In this document: positions 1-6,810 of the stretch, piece by piece
How positions within the stretch are numbered: the stretch's first letter is position 1
Layout: each line of letters begins with the position of its first letter
Source of the DNA: Deltaproteobacteria bacterium
GTDB lineage: Bacteria > Myxococcota_A > Polyangia > Polyangiales > Houyiibacteriaceae
NCBI GenBank assembly: GCA_019313915.1
Contig: JAFDAJ010000015.1
Span: 1-37,059 of the forward strand
Direction of reading: 5' to 3'
DNA: 37,059 bases
Made by a program: the position numbers and the translations under genes
The notes under the pieces: generated by a model
What the model saw: only the letters and a program-made list of their open reading frames with translations
Database searches by the model: none
Told to the model about the DNA's origin: nothing

Positions 1-388
1 CGTACACAGAGCTAGGTGCACCACGCCGCATTTCCGGCCGATGCTCGACTCTTCCGTTCATTCCAGTGTCGTGAGCTCCCCGCGCAACTTTTCGGGACCC
101 AAAACCGATAACAGGGTGGTGGAAAGGAACATTCGATATGGATGACAAGCGTCGATCAGAGAGAAGTCGAGACGTGAGCGACACGCGGGTCGTTGCGACC
201 CGGAAGGTCTCGCCGCGGTCCTGCACGCCGCCGCGTTGCTTACAGGGATGCGCATCGGGAAAACTTGCGGCTGGCGCTCGGGTGGCACACCGTGTGCCGA
301 AAGCGTCATTCGGTGGCGCTACAGGGCCGCTGCTGACTGCGCTCTTCCCTGAAACGATTGAATAAACCTGCTATGGGAGCCTGTTGCT
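1..388. other. Gene-poor left edge; no supported gene
   Basis: This stretch carries no protein I recognise. A 75-codon plus-strand frame at 138-365 has a plausible AAGGA about ten bases upstream of its ATG, but its product is arginine/serine-rich and low in hydrophobic residues, as expected of a chance frame in GC-rich DNA. An 83-codon minus-strand frame at 58-309 is equally featureless. The stretch adjoins the broken end of the tRNA-Lys remnant at 389-431, so it may be foreign or rearranged DNA. I see no integrase, transposase or clear attachment-site repeat. Confidence 0.4.
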
Positions 389-431
389 GCGGATTAAAAG
401 TCCGCTGCTCTACCAACTGAGCTAACAGCCC
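389..431 (-). pseudogene. tRNA-Lys(UUU) remnant, 5' half only
   Basis: Read on the minus strand from 431, the sequence gives an acceptor 5' strand (GGGCTGTT), a canonical D arm (AGCTCAGTTGGTAGAGCA) and a perfect five-pair anticodon stem (GCGGA/TCCGC) around the loop CTTTTAA. The anticodon is therefore TTT. After the anticodon stem the sequence should continue with a variable loop and a T arm of the GGTTCGAATCC type, but neither is present. A stretch reading AACAGGCTCCCA follows within a few bases and only loosely resembles an acceptor 3' strand (expected AACAGCCC). Bacterial tRNAs need the T arm, so this is unlikely to be functional. It could be a deletion within a former tRNA gene or a duplicated tRNA half. 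Confidence 0.8.
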
Positions 432-448
432 AAGCAAGGTCCGGGGCT

Positions 449-475
449 GTTTAACATGCCGATCCGTGGGGTCAA
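449..475 (-). promoter_or_regulatory. Probable promoter of the tRNA-Lys remnant
   Basis: On the minus strand a TTGACC box (470-475) is followed 15 bases later by TTAAAC (449-454). This is about 17 bases upstream of the tRNA 5' end at 431. TTGACC is one base from the -35 consensus; the -10 match is weak and the spacing short. The position fits a tRNA promoter, implying the remnant kept its native upstream region and might still be transcribed. Confidence 0.4.
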
Positions 476-570
476 GCCAGCTTCCTGAAGTGGGCCGATA
501 CCCCGCTGCTAGCGCACCGGACGTGCCTCTTACTGGGCTCGCTACGCGGGCCTTTCGCGGTGGGCCTCCT

Positions 571-2703
571 TCAGAGGTCGAGTGGGGTTTCGTGCCAGAT
601 CGGAGACGTCCAGGCGCGCTCTCGAATGACGTCGAAGCGGTTCGTGCCAGCGAAGCTCCCAGGTGAGCCCGTGATGTCGCAACAGCCTTCGTAGCCGGCG
701 TCGCCGGATTCCTCGGAGAAGGCCCCGTCGGCCGGACCGAGAGCGCTACAGTCGACGCCCTGCTCGAGGCAGTTGATGGTGTTCCAGCGGCAGGTTGGCT
801 GCTCCAAGATTCGTGCGTAGTAGTACGCGGCCTCGGATGGATCGAAGTTGGGATCGGTCCACACGGCGCAGAGGGTCTCGGGGCGCGCGACCGTGTTGAT
901 CGTGCAGTCGGTGTTTGGCGCGGGCCCGTCCTTGGACCCGGCCACCGTGAATACTGCGGTTTCGACCTCGCCCGAAGCCGTGAGCTTGCCCTTGATGATC
1001 TGGATGCGCTCGAGTGGCGTTCCGCCGTTTGCCCCCCCCGCATCTTGGGCAGCCCAGACCGCGAAGCTCGGCGCGCCCGATCCGCCGCTCGGCAATAGCG
1101 CGCCCATCATGACGGCATCGACGTCGCCATCCTCCACCGGCGTTTCGCCTCGTGACAGCTGGTCACAGAAATCAGCCGGGAAGTCGCCGAACCTGGCGTA
1201 GGTACGCACCTCGATCCGTGGCCCGCTGGTCGAGTATGTCCGCCTCGCGCGGAGTGCCTCGAAGATCGCTTCCCGCGTGTTCTGCGTCGCCCAGACCGCA
1301 GCCATCCCGCCTGGGTTGTTGTTGAACGCGAGCGTCCGTTCGAACTGGCGGTCCGTACATTCCGGATCGTCGAGATCGCATGTCCACTCACCGAGTTGTG
1401 TCTCCGGGTTGTTGTCGAGCGCACCAGCGATACCTCGGTAGATCGTCTCATCGACATCACTCGGGTTTGCATTGTGGGTATCGGTGGAGCCGATGAAGCC
1501 GAGCTGATACGGATTGAGGCCCACGATTTCGCGAGCCTTGAGGCCCTCGGCCATGGCGCCGCGCATGAAGTCGTTGGGAGAGGAGCAATTGAACGGAACG
1601 GCTTCGCCATTCAAGTCCCCGGTGATGCTCGAGCACACGGTTTCGGCGGGGGGCAAGCAGCGCGGATCGTCTTGCGGCATGTCCGTGCAAAGTGGTTTGT
1701 TCTGCTCGAAGAAGCAGTCCATGTCTATCTCGTCGTTGCCGAGACCGTCGAAGCCGAGCCCGGCCATGCATTCCGATTGGCCCTTGGCCTGGTGCATCTC
1801 GACGACTACGTCCGCCTTCGCGCGGAGCGCAGCATCCTCAGGTGTGAGGGGCTGATTGTCGCGACCAGCAAACAGGCCTGGTGTCCCGACCGGGAGGAAC
1901 ATGCGGCCCGCGGAATTATTCGGGCTGTGGGGAATCGTGATGTAGTCGCAGTCCGAGGAGCTGCCGCACTCCTGTTCGAGGTGGTCGAGAAGATCCCAAT
2001 AGTCCTCGGACTCGCCGAGTGAGAACACATCCTCCGGAAGATCATTGCCGACGAAGAGCACATTACGGTGCATCATCGAGCCATTGATCTGCGGGCTATG
2101 CTCGTACGCGGCGAAGGTGGTGAAGGTGCACGGCTCGTTCTCCGCTTCGGCGTCCGCGATGACCTGTTGCCAAGCTTCGCTTCGCGGCGCGCGGTCGGGG
2201 AAGAGCGCCAGAATCACTTCGGGGTCGATGTCGTTCATTCCCATGATGAACTGGTCGATATTGTCGAGGACGGTCTGCTCGGCGAACCCACAGCTCTGAG
2301 CAGGGACGTCGCGGCGACATTGATCGTCGAACAAACCCAAGAACTCCGCGTGGTCGCTCACGGCGGTGAAATCGAGTGGCCGATCGAGCTGCCTGGTCTC
2401 GCAGGGAACGGTTCGGTCATCGCAGGCGATGTCGACGGTGCCGCCTTTCGCGAACTGGTAGGCTTCGCGCGGACCGGCCAGCGAGTTGAACCAGAAGCTG
2501 TCGAGCGACAAGCGGGTGTGCACGTGGGTGTCTCCCCAGAGCACGCGCAGGCCTTGGTCGATGTCGTCGCAGATTACCTGACCGGTGCCGCCCGTTCCGC
2601 CGGCGCCACATAGTTCGCCTGTGCACGCGCCGGCGCCCGAATCCTTGGTGCATCCAAACGAAAGCATGCCGAGAGCGCACGCGACAATCCATAGCTGTTT
2701 CAT
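571..2703 (-). CDS. DUF3604 domain lipoprotein, predicted extracytoplasmic hydrolase
   Basis: A 710-residue DUF3604 family protein. The start at 2703 overlaps the upstream HupE-like gene's stop by ATGA and gives a lipoprotein signal peptide with lipobox LSFGC (Cys18); an in-frame ATG at 2739 would bury it. A Gly/Cys linker precedes the catalytic-looking part. Visible motifs are GDTHVHT (His60, His62), DFTAVSDHAEF, IPHSPNN and GSTDTHN, the spread of His and Asp residues expected of a PHP/amidohydrolase-like metal site. The tail RAWTSPIW is typical of the family. The protein is rich in cysteines, which fits disulfides outside the cytoplasm. Substrate and reaction are unknown. It is the last gene of a coupled operon with a HupE/UreJ-like protein and a parvulin. 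Family confidence is high; the hydrolase role is inference. Confidence 0.9.
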   Translation of the reverse strand: MKQLWIVACALGMLSFGCTKDSGAGACTGELCGAGGTGGTGQVICDDIDQGLRVLWGDTHVHTRLSLDSFWFNSLAGPREAYQFAKGGTVDIACDDRTVPCETRQLDRPLDFTAVSDHAEFLGLFDDQCRRDVPAQSCGFAEQTVLDNIDQFIMGMNDIDPEVILALFPDRAPRSEAWQQVIADAEAENEPCTFTTFAAYEHSPQINGSMMHRNVLFVGNDLPEDVFSLGESEDYWDLLDHLEQECGSSSDCDYITIPHSPNNSAGRMFLPVGTPGLFAGRDNQPLTPEDAALRAKADVVVEMHQAKGQSECMAGLGFDGLGNDEIDMDCFFEQNKPLCTDMPQDDPRCLPPAETVCSSITGDLNGEAVPFNCSSPNDFMRGAMAEGLKAREIVGLNPYQLGFIGSTDTHNANPSDVDETIYRGIAGALDNNPETQLGEWTCDLDDPECTDRQFERTLAFNNNPGGMAAVWATQNTREAIFEALRARRTYSTSGPRIEVRTYARFGDFPADFCDQLSRGETPVEDGDVDAVMMGALLPSGGSGAPSFAVWAAQDAGGANGGTPLERIQIIKGKLTASGEVETAVFTVAGSKDGPAPNTDCTINTVARPETLCAVWTDPNFDPSEAAYYYARILEQPTCRWNTINCLEQGVDCSALGPADGAFSEESGDAGYEGCCDITGSPGSFAGTNRFDVIRERAWTSPIWHETPLDL

Positions 2704-3743
2704 CCCAAGATCCATCCCAAGCTTCGTTCGAAGCACCAATAGGCAGTGAGAGTGCCAATGCCATAGATAATGGCTCTGTCGAAGAAGGAACCACGACCGG
2801 CAACTAGGTGGCGCCTTCCTGCGATCGAACTAGCCACCCCAATGGCGGAGGCTGCCACCAGGACAATGATGATCTGTCCCACTTCAACGCCGAGGTTGAA
2901 CAACAAGAGGGGTGCGGCGATGCCCTCCGGAGGGAGTCCGATTTCGGCCAGCGCGCCAGCAAAGCCAAAACCGTGGAGAAGCCCGAAGGCCAACGCGACG
3001 ATCCACGGAAAGCGCATGGTCAGGGTAGACCGATCGTCGCGAGCGAGCTCGACCGCCAACAGCAGAACGCTGAGCGCGATGACCAACTCGGTTGGTGCCG
3101 GAGCCAACCTGACGAGGCCGAGGGTCGCTGCGGCTAGTGTGACGCTGTGGCCGACCGTGAACGCGGTAATTGTTGCCAACATCGTCTTGAAGACAGCGCG
3201 TCGGCCGTACGGTGAGCGGGTCCGCCAGACGATCAGCAACAAGGCCAACACGAAGAAGACGTGATCAAAGCCGGAAAGAATGTGCTCGATGCCGAGCGGA
3301 AGGTAACCGGCATTGCTATCGAGGCCTGGCGAGCTCAGCGCGCCGAGTCGTGTGGTCGGAAGTCCTCGCCGGACGACCGTGCTCCACCCGTGCGTGTTGG
3401 GCGACCGGAACTCGACCAAGGCCTCACCCAAGATGGTGTTGAAGCCTAGTAGCCCGATCTCCATACCGGTCAGTGGGCGCTCACACCGAATCGCCCATCG
3501 TTCGATCACACCGTCGTTTCGCGTGATCTTGGTCGGCGCCGTAAGCTCCTCGCATCCGTCGGCAAAGCGCACGCTCAGACCAGGCGTGTTGCCCTCGACT
3601 CGTGGGAGCTTGATCAATACGTCCGCTTCGTGATCATCCGCGGTCTCGATGCTGACAAACGCCGCGGCGAGACCGTGCGCTCTGACATCGGCGCTGCTCG
3701 CCAGGACGATGCAGGCTAGGATCGCACAGTGGACCCGCATCAT
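2700..3743 (-). CDS. HupE/UreJ_2-type membrane protein
   Basis: A 347-residue protein with a cleavable-looking signal peptide (about residues 1-22), a soluble extracytoplasmic region (to about 145), then a polytopic membrane domain. The membrane part has the family signature GIEHILSGFDHVFF (His154, Asp160, His161), followed by helices containing TVGHSVTLAAA (His199) and LAFGLLHGFGFAG (His257). HupE/UreJ proteins are proposed nickel/cobalt permeases; this longer version with an N-terminal domain matches the HupE_UreJ_2 group, whose substrate is not established. Its ATG overlaps the parvulin stop by ATGA, and its own stop overlaps the DUF3604 lipoprotein start, so all three are probably translated together. 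A metal-supply role for the neighbouring hydrolase is inference. Confidence 0.87.
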   Translation of the reverse strand: MMRVHCAILACIVLASSADVRAHGLAAAFVSIETADDHEADVLIKLPRVEGNTPGLSVRFADGCEELTAPTKITRNDGVIERWAIRCERPLTGMEIGLLGFNTILGEALVEFRSPNTHGWSTVVRRGLPTTRLGALSSPGLDSNAGYLPLGIEHILSGFDHVFFVLALLLIVWRTRSPYGRRAVFKTMLATITAFTVGHSVTLAAATLGLVRLAPAPTELVIALSVLLLAVELARDDRSTLTMRFPWIVALAFGLLHGFGFAGALAEIGLPPEGIAAPLLLFNLGVEVGQIIIVLVAASAIGVASSIAGRRHLVAGRGSFFDRAIIYGIGTLTAYWCFERSLGWILG

Positions 3744-4567
3744 TCTGGCGCCTCGGGCGAATACCGGGCTCGCAGTTTCGTCAGCGCTTCCTCGTTGTGA
3801 CGGGCGCGCTCGGCCCGCAGCCAGTCTCGTTCGACCTTGTCGCGCACCGTTTCAAGCTTAGGCGCCTCTGCTGAGCTTCGACTACTGACGTACACCAGGT
3901 GAAGCCCATAGGAGGACTTTACCGGCCCCGACCACTGCTCGAGCGGAACGTCGTCGATGCTTTGCGCGAACGCCTGCCCGAAGGCGCGCGTGATCTCGCT
4001 GGCGGTCGCGTCGTCAAACGCGCTTCCACGGAAGAAAGGGTCCCCGTCTACCGTGGCATCCGGATTCTCCTCGAGCGCCTCCAACGCGAACCGGGCGGCT
4101 GCGCCAAGCTCTGTACCCCGTTGTCCACGGCTGAAGAAGCGCTGCGTGAAGCTCGTCGTTGAGGGCAGTGCAAACTCGTCTGGGTTCCGTTCGAGCCAGG
4201 CTTGGAGCTGGGCGTCTGTCGGCGCCTCGATCCGATACGTGTCTTCAAGAAAGAAGCGCATCCGTTGCACGAGGCGCCGCCGAACGATGGTGTCGTTCTG
4301 GTCGAGGCCGAGCTCGATGGCGCGTCTGTACAAGATCTCGTCTTCGACCCACTCCTGGACGAGCGCGGCTTCTTCCTTGGCATCGGGGAGGGCGCCTTTG
4401 GCCGCAAACCAGTCTTGGCGAATCTGTTCGATCGGCGCGTTCGCTGGGGCGACGTACTCTGACGGCGGAGCCCCAAACAGAACGCGGTGCATAAAAAACG
4501 CGAGTCCTCCGAGCACTACGAAGTGCAGCAGCGGCTCGCGCCACCAAGTTCTGCGGCCTTCGGTCAC
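3740..4567 (-). CDS. Membrane-anchored parvulin-type peptidyl-prolyl isomerase
   Basis: A 275-residue protein with a GTG start, a short basic N-terminus and one hydrophobic anchor at about residues 14-31; the rest faces the periplasm. A helical SurA/PpiC-like region (about 40-130, including WVEDEILYRRAIELGL) leads into a divergent rotamase domain (about 135-235) that ends with the recognisable WSGPVKSSYGLHLVYV. A basic helical tail follows. Such proteins assist folding of exported proteins. It is the first gene of the operon and is coupled by a 4-bp overlap to the HupE-like gene, so its clients may be the cysteine-rich lipoprotein and membrane protein downstream (inference). Confidence 0.85.
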   Translation of the reverse strand: MTEGRRTWWREPLLHFVVLGGLAFFMHRVLFGAPPSEYVAPANAPIEQIRQDWFAAKGALPDAKEEAALVQEWVEDEILYRRAIELGLDQNDTIVRRRLVQRMRFFLEDTYRIEAPTDAQLQAWLERNPDEFALPSTTSFTQRFFSRGQRGTELGAAARFALEALEENPDATVDGDPFFRGSAFDDATASEITRAFGQAFAQSIDDVPLEQWSGPVKSSYGLHLVYVSSRSSAEAPKLETVRDKVERDWLRAERARHNEEALTKLRARYSPEAPE

Positions 4568-4753
4568 AAGTCGAGCTTATCCCACATTCGCGTCCCTGGT
4601 CGCCGCGGAGAACGAGTGAGCTTTTAGGTGGCCTCCAACCCGGCGATTACCACTGGGTCGTGGACCTGCTAGCCTGGCGGAGCCGAAAACTGGGACGATG
4701 GCATTGGGGCATGAACAGGCAGGCGATGGGGCGCCGGTTGCGGAGGAACGACC

Positions 4754-5839
4754 ATGACCACGACTGCATTGCTCACCGGTGCCGCGGGTAAAGTTGGCAA
4801 GTATGTCATCGGGGCGCTGGCCCGGCGTGGCATCCAGGTGGTGGCAACCGATATCGTCTCGAAGGGGATTCCCGACGATATTCGCTTCGAGGCTTGCGAC
4901 CTCACCGATGCTGCTGCGGTGCGCCGCCTCGTCTCGCTCGTGAAGCCCGACGTCGTCGTGCATTGCGCGGCGGTTGTTGCTCCGATCTCGTATGCCGAGC
5001 CCGAGCTTGCTGAAGCGGTAAACCTCGGCGGCACCCGGCATCTGATCGACGCGACGAAGACGCACGCGCCTGACGCGTTCTTTGCTTTTGTGTCGAGCTA
5101 CGCGGCGTTTGGGCCTTGCGCGCCGGGCGATCCGATTCGGCGCTCTACGGATCCGTGCTGGCCCGACGACAACTACGGCCTGCAGAAGCTCACGGCCGAG
5201 AGCTGGTTGCAGTATTCGGGTTTGCGCCAGTGCTCGCTCCGGCTCGGCGCGGTGATGGACCTCGACAACCTCATGCCGGCGCACCCGAGCTACCGTCCGT
5301 TCGTCTTCATGGTGTCGCTGGACCAGCCCGAGCACGGGGTCGACGTGCGGGACGCGGCGCGCGCGATCGCCTCGGCGGCTGTCCAGCAGCCTGACGGCCA
5401 TCTGCTCCTGATCGGTGGCGACGATTCGTGGAAGGTGCCGGCGCGCCAGCTGCGAGGGGAGATGTTTGGGGCGATGGGGTTGTCCATGCCGCCTGAGAAG
5501 GCGTTTCGGCCGGGCGCAGACCCCTCCGTAAAAGACGGCTGGTTCTACGAATGCTGGATGGATGAGAAGTACAGCGAGCAACTCCTCGGCTTCCAGCGGA
5601 TCTCCCGGGCCGCCTTCATGGACGAGCTCCGCAAACGCTACTGGGTGCAAAGGCTCGCCTTACTCCCCGTCCGCCCGTTCGTCTCCCGAACCTTGACTGC
5701 GGCCTCTCCCTACACCGGAAGACGCGCTATCAAGCCGGGGCCAACCTTGTGGAACGACGTCTTCCGAGTCTACGACCTCCCCTTCGAAGTAGCCCGCAAC
5801 CGCAGCAGTCAACCCCCACCGCCATCCCCCTTCGTGTAG
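4754..5839 (+). CDS. NAD-dependent epimerase/dehydratase (extended SDR)
   Basis: A 361-residue extended short-chain dehydrogenase/reductase. It has the Rossmann nucleotide loop TGAAGKVG at residues 8-15, an acidic residue after beta-2 (ATDIV) favouring NAD(H), an HCAAVVAP segment, VSSYAAFG with the catalytic Ser, and the YGLQK active-site Tyr/Lys motif. A clear AGGA ribosome site lies about eight bases before the ATG. The specific sugar or sterol-like substrate cannot be read from the sequence. It is transcribed divergently from the parvulin operon. Its stop (5837-5839) lies nine bases from the stop of mutH on the other strand. Confidence 0.9.
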   Translation: MTTTALLTGAAGKVGKYVIGALARRGIQVVATDIVSKGIPDDIRFEACDLTDAAAVRRLVSLVKPDVVVHCAAVVAPISYAEPELAEAVNLGGTRHLIDATKTHAPDAFFAFVSSYAAFGPCAPGDPIRRSTDPCWPDDNYGLQKLTAESWLQYSGLRQCSLRLGAVMDLDNLMPAHPSYRPFVFMVSLDQPEHGVDVRDAARAIASAAVQQPDGHLLLIGGDDSWKVPARQLRGEMFGAMGLSMPPEKAFRPGADPSVKDGWFYECWMDEKYSEQLLGFQRISRAAFMDELRKRYWVQRLALLPVRPFVSRTLTAASPYTGRRAIKPGPTLWNDVFRVYDLPFEVARNRSSQPPPPSPFV

Positions 5840-5848
5840 AAAAGGGGC

Positions 5849-6553
5849 TCACTCCGTGGCGCGCAGCCGAGCTAAGACTGCCTCGGTGAATGCCGGTCGC
5901 AGATAGAATCCGCGCGGCATCGTCCATTGTACGGCGCCTTCCTCGTCGGGCGCTCGACGACGGCTCCTCCCGTGCGGGGCTTTCGGGCGCACCTGCAACA
6001 CCTCGCCGAGGTGGCCGGTGATCTCTTCGACGTCGCCGGCGGCGATCATTTCGGCAAGCCGCTCCCAGTCGGTGCGCAACAATCGCTGCTCTTCCGGAGT
6101 CGGTGCCCACAGGTACGCGCGTCCGACTCTCCGGTCGCGGAGCGGGGTATCCGACGCCGCCTCGACCGGAACGAACAGCACCTTCGATAGCTTCTTGAGA
6201 ACGGTGCTCCGCTCCCAATCGGTGTCCGCCATCGCAGCGAGCGAAATCGAGCAGACGAAAGTCGACTCCTTCGGCTTCCCTCCCGCATCCAGCGGAATGG
6301 TTTTGAGCTCGATCCCGAGCTCCACGAAGTCCGGCTCCGCGCGCGACCCCGCCGTCGCGCCGAGGGCCTTCTCGAGAATCTGCCCGGCGATCCCTTTTGC
6401 GCGGAGCGATTCATCCGGCACCTCGACACCAACGCACGCGCCAAGCTCGCCGAGCGTGAGCCCCGCAACGTCCCACGCGCGGGAAAGCAGTTCCGCTTCC
6501 GATTCAGGAGGCCCGATTAGCCCTTTAGAAAAGGGGACTGTCCCCTTTTTCAT
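5849..6553 (-). CDS. mutH: DNA mismatch repair endonuclease MutH
   Basis: A 234-residue protein matching E. coli MutH (229 aa) along its length: LSPPETE-like start (GPPESEAELL), TLGEL, the catalytic core PDFVELGIELKTIPLD with Asp75, Glu82 and Lys84 of the D-Xn-E-X-K motif, Glu61, RRVGRAYLW, LRTDWE, QVRPKA and the C-terminal PRGFYL. In the known pathway MutS and MutL activate MutH to nick the unmethylated strand at hemimethylated GATC, so it implies Dam-type methylation. The ATG at 6553 shares a base with dnaE's ancestral stop (TAATG) and adjoins a REP-like palindrome that encodes residues 2-9; no other ATG or GTG is available before the conserved part. MutH is best known from Gammaproteobacteria, so its presence here suggests transfer. 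Confidence 0.93.
   Translation of the reverse strand: MKKGTVPFSKGLIGPPESEAELLSRAWDVAGLTLGELGACVGVEVPDESLRAKGIAGQILEKALGATAGSRAEPDFVELGIELKTIPLDAGGKPKESTFVCSISLAAMADTDWERSTVLKKLSKVLFVPVEAASDTPLRDRRVGRAYLWAPTPEEQRLLRTDWERLAEMIAAGDVEEITGHLGEVLQVRPKAPHGRSRRRAPDEEGAVQWTMPRGFYLRPAFTEAVLARLRATE
6529..6550. repeat. REP-like palindrome between dnaE and mutH
   Basis: Nine-base arms AAAAGGGGA and TCCCCTTTT flank a three-base loop (CTG). The same core recurs at 12783-12804, and a variant half at 18451-18476. A lone half arm, AAAAGGGG, stands at 5840-5847 at the other end of mutH. Here the palindrome lies directly after dnaE's ancestral stop and supplies mutH codons 2-9. Palindromes of this kind resemble REP elements mobilised by RAYT (Y1) transposases, but no such gene is in the window. 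Confidence 0.75.
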
Positions 6554-6810
6554 TAGTGGAGCTCGCAGACTTTGGTGCCGAAGAGGCGTTCTAGGCCGGT
6601 GAGGAGGGCGTCGCTTGGGTCTACGAAGAGGCCGGTTTCTGCGAGGTTGATGCGCCAGTCTCCTGGGGAGCTGAGTTCGAGGGTGACGGGGCAGGGGCCT
6701 GGGTATTGTTCGAGCATGGAGCGGAGGGAGTCGAGCTTGGCGCGGTCGATCGTTTCGACGGCGAGGCGGACGGTGATTGCGGTGGTGCGTTCCTGGAGGG
6801 CCTCTCGGGT
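6553..6810 (-). pseudogene. dnaE: Out-of-frame original C-terminus of dnaE
   Basis: On the minus strand, in a different frame from the main dnaE reading, codons from about 6810 encode TREALQERTTAITVRL, then LRSMLEQYPGPCPVTLEL, FVDPSDALLTGLERLFG and KVCELH, ending TAA at 6553-6555. This is the standard C-terminal domain of DnaE, which contacts the tau subunit. The beta strands that normally link the OB fold to this part look shortened, so a simple one-base slip does not fully restore the protein. The TAA overlaps the mutH ATG by one base. Either a real mutation or an assembly error is possible. Confidence 0.8.

Noticed and set aside
138-365. 75-codon plus-strand frame with a plausible ribosome site
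   Set aside because: Composition is Arg/Ser-rich with no domain or membrane segment, and it lies beside the tRNA remnant in gene-poor DNA; not enough support for a gene.
306-1043. 245-codon minus-strand frame
   Set aside because: It overlaps the end of the DUF3604 gene and reads through the tRNA remnant, giving the well-known spurious AQLVEQRTFNPQ string of translated tRNA-Lys.
4577-5650. 357-codon minus-strand frame opposite the epimerase gene
   Set aside because: It is antisense to a clear SDR epimerase and is rich in Arg and His, as expected of a GC-rich shadow frame.
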